Shown in pieces: positions 10,262 to 18,650 of a DNA stretch of 64,000 nucleotides (within the stretch, counting starts at the first letter, position 1; the number at the start of each line of letters is the position of its first letter). The notes under the pieces are model-generated. The model was not told the DNA's origin. It ran no database searches and saw only the letters and a list, made by a program, of their open reading frames with translations. The translations under genes were made by a program, and so were the position numbers. The DNA lies in the NCBI RefSeq assembly GCF_016031615.1, contig NZ_JACYXC010000001.1, positions 5,766,001-5,830,000 on the forward strand, written 5' to 3'. The DNA comes from Streptomyces pactum. GTDB lineage: Bacteria > Actinomycetota > Actinomycetes > Streptomycetales > Streptomycetaceae.

Positions 10262-10741
10262 CGTCCCCCCTTACTCCGCACTCCTGGTCGGCCCGCTCAC
10301 ATTGCTGAACAACCTGCTCACAACTTTCTTCTCGGCTCCTCCGGTGCCGGCGGGGCCGGAAGAGGCCCCACGCTGCCGGATCTCGATGCTAAGAGGCAAC
10401 GGGAACGCCGGCCTCGTGCTTGTCCGAGACCACCGTAGCGTCACCGTCGAACGCGCCCTCGGGCAGCTGACGGCGGCGCGCGGGCGCCGGCCGTCCGGCA
10501 GGCCGCGCCGCCGTACGCGCCCGGCCGCTCCCGTCCCCTCGCCGGTACCCGTGGCCGCCGGTGGCCGAAACCGGCCGGTACCCGCGGTCGCCCGCCCCGG
10601 ATCGTGTGTCCCGACCCCGATGGCCCGTCCCGGACCGTCGCCCGTCCCGGACGGTCCGTCCCGGCCGCGGTGAGGGCGCCCACCGGGGGAGAACCGGGGA
10701 CAGCCGGGGGGATAACCGGGGGACAACCGGGAAAAGGTGCC
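10262..10741. other. Intergenic region with short GC-rich repeats
   Basis: Contains the less GC-rich putative promoter of the trkA pair (about 10262-10345, reverse strand). Near the DeoR 3' end, about 10680-10735, there are four degenerate copies of an AACCGGGG-containing unit. No gene seen. Confidence 0.45.
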
Positions 10742-11521
10742 TCAGACCGTGAGCACGGTCACCCCCGCCTCGGTGAACGCCGCGGCCGTCGCCGCCGCCA
10801 CCCCGGTGTCGGTCACCACGGTGTCCACCCGGTCGGTGTCGCAGATCCGGGCGAAGGCCCGGCCGCCCAGCTTGGTGGAGTCCGCCGCGACCACCACCCG
10901 CCCCGCCCGCTCGGCGAGCATCCGGTTGATGACCGCCTCCTCCTCGTCCCGGGCGGCGGCCCCGGCCTCCGGGTGGAAGGCGTCCACCCCCAGCACGGCG
11001 GTGTCCAGGGTGAGCTGCCCGAGCACCCGGGCGGCCAGCGGACCGGTCAGCTCGTAGGAGCGCGGCCGGGCCACCCCGCCGGTCAGCACGATCTTGAACT
11101 GCGGGCGGACCGCCAGCTCGGTGGCGATGTTGAGGGCGTTGGTGACCACGGTGAGCGCCGGGGAGCCGTCCGCCAGGTCCGGACGGACCGCGAGCGCCCG
11201 GGCCACCTCGGTGGTGGTGGTCCCCCCGGTGAGCCCGACCGCCTCCCCGGGGGCGACCAGACCGGCCACCGCGGCGGCGATCCGCTGCTTCTCGGTCACC
11301 CGCCGGGACGCCTGGTAGCGCAGCGGCAGCTGGTAGGAGACCCCGTGCACCACCGCCCCGCCGCGGGTGCGCACCAGCATCTGCTGCTCGGCCAGACGGT
11401 CGAAGTCGCGCCGGACGGTCGCCGCGGAGACGCCGAGCGCCTCCGCCGCCTCCGCGACCTCCAGCCGGCCGCGTGCCACCAGCAGTTCGAGCAGTTCCGT
11501 CCAACGGGCGTCACGGGACAT
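10742..11521 (-). CDS. DeoR/GlpR-family sugar-responsive transcriptional regulator
   Basis: A 259-residue regulator. N-terminal DeoR helix-turn-helix: LEVAEAAEALGVSAATVRRDFDRLAEQ followed by the wing TRGGAV. C-terminal DeoRC effector domain: GLTGGTTTTEVARAL, VVTNALNIA, GGVARPRSYELTG, GVDAFHPEAG and ADSTKLG, i.e. the phosphosugar-isomerase-like fold. It probably senses a sugar phosphate handled by the divergent SIS protein. ATG 11521 has GGAGGG 9 nt upstream. The shared intergenic region carries an inverted repeat that is its likely operator. Confidence 0.9.
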   Translation of the reverse strand: MSRDARWTELLELLVARGRLEVAEAAEALGVSAATVRRDFDRLAEQQMLVRTRGGAVVHGVSYQLPLRYQASRRVTEKQRIAAAVAGLVAPGEAVGLTGGTTTTEVARALAVRPDLADGSPALTVVTNALNIATELAVRPQFKIVLTGGVARPRSYELTGPLAARVLGQLTLDTAVLGVDAFHPEAGAAARDEEEAVINRMLAERAGRVVVAADSTKLGGRAFARICDTDRVDTVVTDTGVAAATAAAFTEAGVTVLTV

Positions 11522-11573
11522 GCGAAGGCCCTCCTTCACCGGCCGTCCGGCGCCCTGGCGCACCGGATCTGCT

Positions 11574-11615
11574 TGATTGTGCTCGGAAACCGGCTGTATC
11601 TTGCGCGAACAATCA
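11574..11615. promoter_or_regulatory. Inverted-repeat operator between the DeoR and SIS genes
   Basis: TGATTGTGCTCG (11574-11585) is matched by CGCGAACAATCA (11604-11615), whose complement is TGATTGTTCGCG: 10 of 12 positions agree. The right arm lies just after a TATCTT -10 candidate (11597-11602) for the SIS gene. DeoR binding here is inferred. Confidence 0.6.
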
Positions 11616-11661
11616 CATGCAGTGCCAGGTGACCGTCGATCCGCCGGGGTGGGAGTACACC

Positions 11662-12546
11662 GTGAGCCATGTGGAACAGGAACTGGCCGGCCAGCCGGAG
11701 TGCTGGCAGCGCGCGGCGGAGCTGGCCGCCGACCACGCGGCGGCGCTGCCGCGGCCCGGGGAGCGGGTGGCCGTGGTCGGTTGCGGCACCTCGCTCTACA
11801 TGGCCCAGGCGGTGGCCGGGCTGAGGGAGTCGTCCGGCCAGGGGGAGACGGACGCCTGGCCGGCCTCGGAGTTCCCGGCCGGCCGCGGCTACGACCGGGT
11901 GGTCGCGCTGACCCGCTCCGGCACCACCACCGAGGTGCTGCGGCTGCTGGAGCGGCTCCGCGGCACGGTACGGACCTGCGCGGTGACCGCCGACCCCGCC
12001 ACCCCGGTGATGACGCTCGCCGACGACACCGTGGTGCTGGACTTCGCCGACGAGCGGTCGGTGGTGCAGACCCGGTTCGCCACCACCGCGCTCACCCTGC
12101 TCCGCGCGCACCTCGGGCTGCACTCCGACGCGGTGGTCGCCGACGCCCGGACCGCGCTCGCCGAGCCGCTCCCGGAGGGGCTGGAGCGCTGCACCCAGTT
12201 CACCTTCCTCGGGCGGGGCTGGACCGTCGGGCTGGCCAGCGAGGCCGCGCTGAAGATGCGTGAGGCGGCGCTGGCGTGGACCGAGGCGTACCCGGCGATG
12301 GAGTACCGGCACGGGCCCATCAGCATCACCGCGCCGACCACCGCCACCTGGATGTTCGGCGAGGCGCCGCCGGGGCTGGCCGACCAGGTGCGGTCGGCCG
12401 GCGGGACCTGGGTCCACGGCCGCCTGGACCCGCTGGCCGAACTGGTGCGCGCCCAGCGGCTGGCGGTCGCCGTCGCCGCGGTCCGCGGCCTCGACCCGGA
12501 CGCCCCCCGCAACCTCACCCGCTCCGTCATCCTCGACGGGTCCTGA
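11662..12546 (+). CDS. SIS-domain sugar isomerase/phosphosugar-binding protein
   Basis: A 294-residue protein with two SIS domains, related to the isomerase half of GlmS and to AgaS. It starts with SHVEQELAGQPECW; the first SIS site is VVGCGTSLYMAQA and the Ser/Thr-rich loop LTRSGTTTEVL; the second includes FLGRGWTVGLASEAALKMREA and EYRHGPIS, the GlmS-like HGP segment. It probably binds or isomerises an amino-sugar phosphate. GTG 11662 has GGGAG upstream and gives the usual family start; ATG 11617 is an alternative. Divergent from the DeoR gene. Confidence 0.85.
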   Translation: MSHVEQELAGQPECWQRAAELAADHAAALPRPGERVAVVGCGTSLYMAQAVAGLRESSGQGETDAWPASEFPAGRGYDRVVALTRSGTTTEVLRLLERLRGTVRTCAVTADPATPVMTLADDTVVLDFADERSVVQTRFATTALTLLRAHLGLHSDAVVADARTALAEPLPEGLERCTQFTFLGRGWTVGLASEAALKMREAALAWTEAYPAMEYRHGPISITAPTTATWMFGEAPPGLADQVRSAGGTWVHGRLDPLAELVRAQRLAVAVAAVRGLDPDAPRNLTRSVILDGS

Positions 12547-12547
12547 C

Positions 12548-12572
12548 CGCGGCCCCGGCCGGCCGGGCCGCG
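12548..12572 (+). terminator. Hairpin after the SIS gene
   Basis: CGCGGCCC at 12548-12555 pairs perfectly with GGGCCGCG at 12565-12572 across a 9-nt loop, starting 2 nt after the SIS stop codon. Confidence 0.5.
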
Positions 12573-13182
12573 CCGCGACGGCGTGCGGCCCGGCCGGCGT
12601 GCGGCCCCGCCGCCGGGAGGCGTGCGGCCCGGTCTCCCTGCGCCTCCGGCGGACTTCCGCGCCCCGGCGCCCCGCGTCTCCCCGGTCACCGCCGACCCGG
12701 GCGGCCCGCACCCTGGTTCCCCGCACCCCGGGCGGCCACGCGCCTGCGTTCCCCGCACCCCGGCGGGGTCCGTACCCCCGGCGGGGTCCGTACCCCCGGC
12801 AGGGTCCGTACCCCCGGCCTTCCGGTACCCCGGCCTTCCCGTACCCTCGGCGACCCGGCATCCCCGGTGGCTCCGCACCCACGGCGACCCCTGTGGCCCT
12901 GCGTAGCACGGCACGGGCCCGCGCCCGACGACTCCGTCACCGCGCGCCGCCCGTCCGGCACCCACCGGCCCCACCGCGCCGCGCCGGCCCCGCCCCCTGA
13001 CGCCCCGGCGGCAGACCCCGGCGGTGACACCGCCGGACCCCGGCAGATGATAGATGCACGTACCAATTGCCCCACCGATTCGCAATTGGTGACGGTGGAC
13101 GGACACATGGTCACCGGCGTGGCTAGGATGATCGCGGTATTCCGCTTCTGGACTTCTGTAAGCCCCCGTCCATGAGGAACTG
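12573..13182. other. Intergenic region upstream of the conservon
   Basis: About 610 bp without a recognisable gene: GC-rich repeat tracts to about 13040, then a more AT-rich stretch (13040-13180) that probably holds the conservon promoter. Confidence 0.5.
12761..12814. repeat. Tandem 18-bp repeat, three copies
   Basis: Three adjacent copies of an 18-bp unit CGGCGGGGTCCGTACCCC (third has one change), followed by degenerate copies to about 12850. The unit core GGGTCCGTACCC is nearly palindromic. Confidence 0.8.
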
Positions 13183-14568
13183 ATGACAGATCACATATCG
13201 GAGGTGATGGTCTGGTGCCTGGCCGCGGTCGCAGCCGTCGTCCTGGTTCTGCTGCTCCGCCAGCACCGGATCACCACCACCGTGCGCAAGCGCAACGCCG
13301 CGCTGGAAGGCAGCCTGCGGGCGCGTGACGCCGAGCTCCAGCACCTCGTCGCGGTCCGCCTCCCCGCCGTGGCGGACGCCTCCGGCGGACCGGCACCGCT
13401 CCCCGGACTCCTCGACGACCGGCTCGCCGGGACGGACTACGCGAGAAGCCTCCAGTCGGTGATGGAGCTGTTCCAGCAGGCCGTGGAGAAGGCGCAGGTG
13501 AAGGCCGACATGTCGGCCAAGGCCGCGCTGAAGGCGTCGATGCGCGCGCTCCAGGGGCTCGCGCACGAACAGCAGCTGTCCATCTCGGAGATGCAGGAGC
13601 GGCACGACAACCCCGACGTCCTGCGCGACCTGCTGGAGATCGACCACGCCAACTCCCAGTTCGGCCGCCGCGCGCAGGCCATCGCGGTGCTCTGCGGATC
13701 GTGGCCAGGCCGACAGCGGGCCGCCTCGCCCCTCATCGACGTGGTGCGCGGCGCCACCTCCCGGATCCGGGACTACCGGCGCGTGCAGGTGCACTCCCAG
13801 ATCGACATCGCCGTCATCAGCCGCGCCGTGGAACCGGTGGTGCTCGCGGTCGCCGAGCTGCTCGACAACGCCGCCCGCCACTCCCAGCCCAACACCAAGG
13901 TGGAGGTGAGCCTCCAGCCGGTGCACAACGGCGCCTGCGTGGTCATCGACGACGCCGGTGTGGGCATGGACGGCCAGGAGGTGCAGCGCGCGGTGGCGTG
14001 GCTGTCCGGCCGGCGCCCGGTGGACGTCGCCCGCCTCGGCGACCCCCCGCAGTTCGGCTTCCCGGTCATCGGCATGCTCGCCGCCCGGTACGGCTTCAGC
14101 GTCTCGGTCGACACCCGGTCCCCCTACGGCGGTGTACGGGCGGTCCTCTTCCTGCCCAGTGCACTCCTCACCCACCTGGAACCGGACGTCAGCCATGCCC
14201 AGCAGGAGCCGGCAGCCGTACCGGCCGCCGAACCCCGCCCCGCCACCCCGTCCGCCGAGACCCGCCTGTCCGTCGCGCCCCTGCACGCCGGTGCCCTGCC
14301 CCGTACGGCGCCGGAGCGGCCCGGTCCGGCGACGACGCGCCGCGGATCCACCTCTCCACCGCCGGCGGGCTGCCCAAGCGCTGCCGCCGGCAGCCGGCCG
14401 GCCGGCAGACCGACGACTGGCCCACCGCCACCGCCACCGCCGCCGCACCTGCCGGCCGCTCTGGGACCCCTCCGCCGCGGCGCACCCCGTCCGCTCGGCG
14501 GAGGAGACCGCCCGGCGCATGGGCGCCTTCGCCCGGGGCACCCGGTCCGGTCGTGCGGAGAACCGTGA
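13183..14568 (+). CDS. cvnA: Conservon sensor histidine kinase-like protein (CvnA), C-terminus frameshifted
   Basis: Membrane-anchored ATPase of a conservon, acting upstream of a small GTPase. One N-terminal membrane helix (about residues 7-24), a helical region with several charged segments, then a HATPase domain: N-box ELLDNAARHS (about 225-234), G1 box DDAGVGMD and the G2-like GFPVIGMLAARYG. There is no clear phospho-acceptor His, as usual in CvnA. The open frame ends at 14568 in atypical P/R-rich sequence. The expected family tail is found in two other frames: GGLPKRCRRQ near 14365 (frame -1), then RSAEETARRMGAFARGTRSG near 14490-14550, whose frame ends at 14611 in a normal ATGA overlap with the next gene. 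Two 1-nt losses would explain this. Confidence 0.85.
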   Translation: MTDHISEVMVWCLAAVAAVVLVLLLRQHRITTTVRKRNAALEGSLRARDAELQHLVAVRLPAVADASGGPAPLPGLLDDRLAGTDYARSLQSVMELFQQAVEKAQVKADMSAKAALKASMRALQGLAHEQQLSISEMQERHDNPDVLRDLLEIDHANSQFGRRAQAIAVLCGSWPGRQRAASPLIDVVRGATSRIRDYRRVQVHSQIDIAVISRAVEPVVLAVAELLDNAARHSQPNTKVEVSLQPVHNGACVVIDDAGVGMDGQEVQRAVAWLSGRRPVDVARLGDPPQFGFPVIGMLAARYGFSVSVDTRSPYGGVRAVLFLPSALLTHLEPDVSHAQQEPAAVPAAEPRPATPSAETRLSVAPLHAGALPRTAPERPGPATTRRGSTSPPPAGCPSAAAGSRPAGRPTTGPPPPPPPPHLPAALGPLRRGAPRPLGGGDRPAHGRLRPGHPVRSCGEP

Positions 14569-14607
14569 CGACGCCACTCCTCACCGTGAAGAAGGGAACC
14601 GTCAGGC

Positions 14608-15030
14608 ATGAACGACCATATGAACAACGAGCTGGGCTGGATGCTCGACGAGGTCGTGAAGATGCCGGAGGCGCGGCACGCGATCCTGCTCTCCGCCGAC
14701 GGCATGCTCCGCGCCCACTCCGCGGGCATCGACCGGGACGAGGCCGAACGCCAGGCCGCCGCGCTCTCCGGTCTGCAGTCCATCAGCCGCAGCACCGCCG
14801 AGTTCTGCGACGGTGAGCAGACCCCCTGGCAGCAGACGCTGGTGGAGTTCGTCGGCGGCTACGTCTTTCTCATCGCCGCCGGCCCCGGCGCGTACCTCGC
14901 GGTCTCCGCGACCTCCGAGGTGGACATGGAGGCGGTCACCTACCGGATGCAGAAGCTGGTCGACCGGCTCGGCAAGGAGCTGACCAGCCCGCCCCGGCAG
15001 GACACCTCCTGGCAGGGCAGCCCGGCGTGA
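14608..15030 (+). CDS. cvnB: Conservon roadblock/LC7 domain protein (CvnB)
   Basis: A 140-residue roadblock/LC7-fold protein; segments LGWMLDEVVKMPEARHAILLSADGMLRAHS and VEFVGGYVFLIAAGPGAYLAVSA-type strands fit the family. CvnB proteins pair with the conservon GTPase, as MglB-type regulators pair with MglA. Its ATG overlaps the presumed true cvnA stop (14609-14611), and GAAGGG lies upstream. Its stop overlaps the next GTG start by 4 nt. Confidence 0.92.
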   Translation: MNDHMNNELGWMLDEVVKMPEARHAILLSADGMLRAHSAGIDRDEAERQAAALSGLQSISRSTAEFCDGEQTPWQQTLVEFVGGYVFLIAAGPGAYLAVSATSEVDMEAVTYRMQKLVDRLGKELTSPPRQDTSWQGSPA

Positions 15031-15386
15031 CCCCGCCGCGGCGCCAGGAACGAGGGCTGGTGCGGCCGTACGTCGTGACCGACGGCCGCGCCCACCCGTC
15101 CCGCAACACGTTCGACCTGGTGACGCTGGTGATGGCCTACGGCGACCGGCCGCTGACCGGACTCAGCCCCGAGAAGCGCAGGCTGATGGAGCTGTGCATG
15201 GGCGGAGCCCTGTCGGTCGCCGAGGTCGCCAGTCACCTGCGGCTGCCGGTCAGCGTCACCAAGGTCCTGCTCAGCGACCTGGTGGACAGCGGCCACATCA
15301 CCACCCGGTCCCCGATCCCCTCGGCACAGCTGCCCGAGGCCCAGCTCCTGCAGGAGGTGCTCGATGGACTCCGCGCTCGCCTCTGA
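15027..15386 (+). CDS. cvnC: Conservon DUF742 protein (CvnC)
   Basis: A 119-residue DUF742 protein. It contains LVRPYVVTDGRA near the start, LSPEKRRLMELC in the middle, and a winged-helix-like segment (SVAEVASHLRLPVSVTKVLLSDLV). Family members may link the kinase-like protein to the GTPase; the exact role is not established. It starts at GTG 15027 (GTGA overlap with cvnB) and its 3' end overlaps the GTPase gene by 23 nt. Confidence 0.92.
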   Translation: MTPPRRQERGLVRPYVVTDGRAHPSRNTFDLVTLVMAYGDRPLTGLSPEKRRLMELCMGGALSVAEVASHLRLPVSVTKVLLSDLVDSGHITTRSPIPSAQLPEAQLLQEVLDGLRARL

Positions 15387-15966
15387 CAACGGCGTCTATC
15401 TGCGACAGACCGTCCGGACAGCGGTGAAGCTGCTGGTCGTCGGGCACTTCGCGGTCGGCAAGACGACCTTCGTCGGCTCCCTGTCGGAGATCAAGCCGCT
15501 GCGCACCGAGGAGACCATGACGCAGGCCGGGGCGCTCGTGGACGACCTCGCCGGCATCAAGGACAAGACGACCACCACCGTCGCCATGGACTTCGGCCGG
15601 CTCACCCTCAGCGACTCGCTGGTGCTCTACCTCTTCGGCGCCCCCGGCCAGCAGCGCTTCACCCGGCTGTGGCAGGACATGACCCGCGGCGCGCTGGGCG
15701 CCCTGGTCCTGGCCGACACCCGCCGGCTGGAGCAGTCCTTCGACGTCATGGGGCTGCTGGAGGAGCACGGCCTGCCGTACGCGGTGGCCGTCAACCACTT
15801 CGACGGCGCGCCGGTCCACCCCGAGGCGGAGATCCGCGAGGCGCTCGACCTGCTGCCGGAGACCCCGCTGGTCACCTGTGACGCCCGGGACCGCACCTCC
15901 TCCACCCGGGCGCTGATCTCCCTCGTCCAGTACCTGCACTCCCGTACCACACAGGAGCACGCGTGA
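15364..15966 (+). CDS. cvnD: Conservon small GTPase (CvnD)
   Basis: A 200-residue Ras-like GTPase of the bacterial MglA/Rag-type group. P-loop GHFAVGKTT (residues 27-35), switch I Thr in the run of threonines KTTTTVAMDFG, Walker B/switch II YLFGAPGQQRF, and VNHFDG replacing NKxD (the first Lys position is altered, as is usual in CvnD). It is the molecular switch of the conservon, probably acting with the roadblock protein at the membrane. Its stop overlaps the P450 start by 4 nt. Confidence 0.93.
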   Translation: MDSALASDNGVYLRQTVRTAVKLLVVGHFAVGKTTFVGSLSEIKPLRTEETMTQAGALVDDLAGIKDKTTTTVAMDFGRLTLSDSLVLYLFGAPGQQRFTRLWQDMTRGALGALVLADTRRLEQSFDVMGLLEEHGLPYAVAVNHFDGAPVHPEAEIREALDLLPETPLVTCDARDRTSSTRALISLVQYLHSRTTQEHA

Positions 15967-17444
15967 CCTCACCCCTCGACGCCGCGGCGGCACCCCCGCC
16001 CGGCTGCCCGGCGCACGGCGGCGGCGCCGGCCTCCCCCGGGCCGTGCCGCTGTACGGCCCGGACTTCGCCGCCGACCCGCAGGCGGTCTACCGGAAGCTG
16101 CGGGAGTACGGCCCGACGGCGCCGGTGGAGCTGGCGCCGGGCGCCTACGCCACCCTGGTCACCGGCTACACCGCCGCGCTGGAGGTGCTGCGCAGCCCGG
16201 AGAAGTTCGCCAAGGACGCCCGGCGCTGGAAGGCCCTGGCCGACGGGCGCGTCTCCCCGGACAACCCGGTGGTGCCGATGATGCACTACCGGCCGAACTG
16301 CCTGTTCAACGACGGTGAGGCACACGCCCGGCTGCGGCAGCCGGTCACCGACGGCCTGGACCGGGTGGACCCCAACGCGCTGCGCGGCTACGTCGAGCAC
16401 AGCGCCGACACCCTCATCGACCGGTTCGCCCCCGAGGGCGAGGCGGACCTGCTCGGCGACTACGCCAAGGTCCTGCCGCTCATGGTCTTCCAGCAGCTCT
16501 TCGGCTGCCCGCCGGAACTGGGCGAGCGGCTGGTCGCGGGCATGTCGGGGATCTTCGACGGGGTGGACGCCGAGCGGGCCAACGCCATGCTCACCGAGGC
16601 CGCCCTGGAGCTGATCGCGCTCAAGCGCCGCAGCCCCGGCGCCGACATCACCTCCTGGATGCTCGCCCACCCGGTGGGGCTGACCGACGAGGAGATGCTC
16701 CACCAGATCGTCGTCCTCATGGGCGCCGGCACCGAGCCGCAGCAGAACCTGATCACCAACGCGCTGCGGCTGCTGCTGTCCGACGACCGCTTCGCCGGCG
16801 ACCTCTCCGGCGGCAGTCTGCCGGTCGAGGACGCCCTGGACGAGGTGCTGTGGCTGGACCCGCCGATGGCCAACTACGCCGTCCACTACCCGGTCCGCGA
16901 CCTGGACTTCGCGGGGGTGCGGCTGCGTGAGGGCGAGCCCGTCGTGGTGAGCTTCGCCGCCGCCAACAACGACCCCGCCCTGGTCACCGAGAACCGGGCC
17001 GGCAACCGGGCCCACCTGGCCTGGAGCGCCGGTCCGCACACCTGTCCCGGCAAGGACGCCGCCCGGCTGATCGCCGCGGTGGCCGTCGAGAAGCTGCTGG
17101 ACCGCATCCCCGACATGGAGCTCGCCGTACCCGCGGACCGGCTTCAGTGGCGCCCGGGCCCCTTCCACCGGGCGCTCGCCGCCCTGCCCGTGCGCTTCCC
17201 CCCGGTGCCCCTCACCGTGTCGACGCCGCTGCCGACGCCGGCGCCGGCACCCGAGGCCGTACCCGCGCGTGCCCATCTCGACGACACCCATGGAGAGAGC
17301 GAATGGAACGCCAGACCAGCCCGTCAGGCACTGTTGTCATCGACCCCACAGGGAGCGACATCCACGCCGAGGGCGACCGCATCCGGGCCCAGGGGCCCGC
17401 GACGCGTGTGGAACTCCCTGGCGGGGTGGTGGCGTGGGCGGTAA
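15963..17444 (+). CDS. CYP157-like cytochrome P450 lacking the EXXR arginine
   Basis: A 493-residue P450 as the fifth conservon gene. I-helix LMGAGTEPQQN (about 252-262) and heme-ligand loop WSAGPHTCPGK with Cys361 are present. The K-helix reads ALDEVLWLDPP: Glu294 is followed three residues later by Trp297 where the near-universal EXXR Arg should be. This is the known hallmark of the Streptomyces CYP157 family. A proline-rich tail from about residue 412 extends 142 nt into the next P450 gene; the end VWNSLAGWWRGR looks structured, so the overlap may be real. Substrate and redox partner unknown. Confidence 0.9.
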   Translation: MTSPLDAAAAPPPGCPAHGGGAGLPRAVPLYGPDFAADPQAVYRKLREYGPTAPVELAPGAYATLVTGYTAALEVLRSPEKFAKDARRWKALADGRVSPDNPVVPMMHYRPNCLFNDGEAHARLRQPVTDGLDRVDPNALRGYVEHSADTLIDRFAPEGEADLLGDYAKVLPLMVFQQLFGCPPELGERLVAGMSGIFDGVDAERANAMLTEAALELIALKRRSPGADITSWMLAHPVGLTDEEMLHQIVVLMGAGTEPQQNLITNALRLLLSDDRFAGDLSGGSLPVEDALDEVLWLDPPMANYAVHYPVRDLDFAGVRLREGEPVVVSFAAANNDPALVTENRAGNRAHLAWSAGPHTCPGKDAARLIAAVAVEKLLDRIPDMELAVPADRLQWRPGPFHRALAALPVRFPPVPLTVSTPLPTPAPAPEAVPARAHLDDTHGESEWNARPARQALLSSTPQGATSTPRATASGPRGPRRVWNSLAGWWRGR

Positions 17445-18559
17445 GCACCCAGCCCCTGCTGAAGAAGCTCCTGACCGATCCGCGGGTCTCCAAGGACCCG
17501 CGGCAGCACTGGCCGGCCTGGATCAACGGTGAGATCTCCCCGGAGTGGCCGCTGTTCACCTGGGTCGCGGTGCAGAACATGTTCACCGCCTACGGCACCG
17601 ACCACCGGCGGCTGCGCACCCTGGTGGCCAAGGCGTTCACCCCCCGCCGGATCGCCGACCTGCGCCCGCGGATCGAGGAGATGACCGCCGAGCTGCTGGA
17701 CCGGCTGGCCGCCGACGGCGCCGACGGCCGGGTCGTGGACCTGCGCGAGGGGTACGCGTACCCCATCCCGATCCAGGTCATCTGCGAGCTGTTCGGCATC
17801 GACGACGAGCCCACCCGGCTGCGGCTGCGGCGCTGCGTGGACAGCATCTTCCACACCTCCGCCGACCCCGAGGAGGTGACCGCCACCTACGGCGAGGTGT
17901 ACGCCATCCTCGGCGAGCTGGTGGAGCGGAAGCGGCGGACGCCCGGCGACGACCTCACCACCGGGCTGATCACCGCGCGCGACGAGGACGGCGACTCCCG
18001 GCTGAGCGAGCAGGAGCTGACCGACACCCTGCTGCTGGTGATCAGCGCCGGCCACGAGACCACCGTCAACCTGCTGGACAACGCCATCCACGCCCTGCTC
18101 ACCCACCCCGAGCAGCTGGAGCACGTCCGCGCCGGCCGGGCGAGCTGGGACGACGTGATCGAGGAGACGCTGCGGGTGCAGGCGCCGGTGGCGAACCTGC
18201 CGCTGCGCTACGCGGTGGAGGACATCGAGCTGGAAGGCGGCCTGGTGCTGCGCAAGGGCGACGCCATCGTGGCCGCCTACGCCGCGGCCGGGCGCGACCC
18301 GGAGCTGCACGGCCCGGACGCCCATGTGTTCGACGTCACCCGCCGGCTCAAGGACCACCTCGCCTTCGGGCACGGGGTGCACTTCTGCCTGGGTGCCCCG
18401 CTGGCCCGGATGGAGGCGGCCATCGCCCTCCCGGCGCTCTTCGAGCGCTTCCCCGGACTGACGCTCGCCGCCGGACCGGAGGGTCTGAAGCCGGTGGATT
18501 CCTTCATCTCCAACGGACACCGGGCCCTGCCGGCCACGATCACCCCGCCGCGGGACTGA
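17303..18559 (+). CDS. CYP154-like cytochrome P450
   Basis: A 418-residue canonical bacterial P450. I-helix SAGHETTVN (248-256), complete EXXR (Glu288-Arg291 in EETLR), meander and heme loop FGHGVHFCLGAPLAR with Cys362. It resembles CYP154 proteins, which in streptomycetes follow CYP157 genes in conservons. ATG 17303 is chosen for the GGAGAGAG just upstream and because the P450 fold starts right after it. It overlaps the upstream P450 gene by 142 nt. Substrate unknown; probably a monooxygenase for a small hydrophobic molecule. Confidence 0.93.
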   Translation: MERQTSPSGTVVIDPTGSDIHAEGDRIRAQGPATRVELPGGVVAWAVSTQPLLKKLLTDPRVSKDPRQHWPAWINGEISPEWPLFTWVAVQNMFTAYGTDHRRLRTLVAKAFTPRRIADLRPRIEEMTAELLDRLAADGADGRVVDLREGYAYPIPIQVICELFGIDDEPTRLRLRRCVDSIFHTSADPEEVTATYGEVYAILGELVERKRRTPGDDLTTGLITARDEDGDSRLSEQELTDTLLLVISAGHETTVNLLDNAIHALLTHPEQLEHVRAGRASWDDVIEETLRVQAPVANLPLRYAVEDIELEGGLVLRKGDAIVAAYAAAGRDPELHGPDAHVFDVTRRLKDHLAFGHGVHFCLGAPLARMEAAIALPALFERFPGLTLAAGPEGLKPVDSFISNGHRALPATITPPRD

Positions 18560-18571
18560 ACCACCGCGACG

Positions 18572-18620
18572 GCCGCCCGCCCGCCCATCCGCTCCGCCTC
18601 CGGCCGGGCGGGTGGGCGGC
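18572..18620 (+). terminator. Hairpin ending the conservon operon
   Basis: A 15-bp stem: 18572-18586 pairs with 18606-18620 with a single G-U wobble, loop 19 nt. It starts 12 bp after the CYP154 stop and ends before the APC permease promoter. Confidence 0.65.
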
Positions 18621-18636
18621 GCCGCGGGGGAGCCCT

Positions 18637-18642
18637 TACGAT
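18637..18642 (+). promoter_or_regulatory. -10 element of a probable leaderless APC permease mRNA
   Basis: TACGAT lies 8 nt before the GTG at 18651 and there is no Shine-Dalgarno sequence between them. Confidence 0.45.
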
Positions 18643-18650
18643 CCTCTGTT

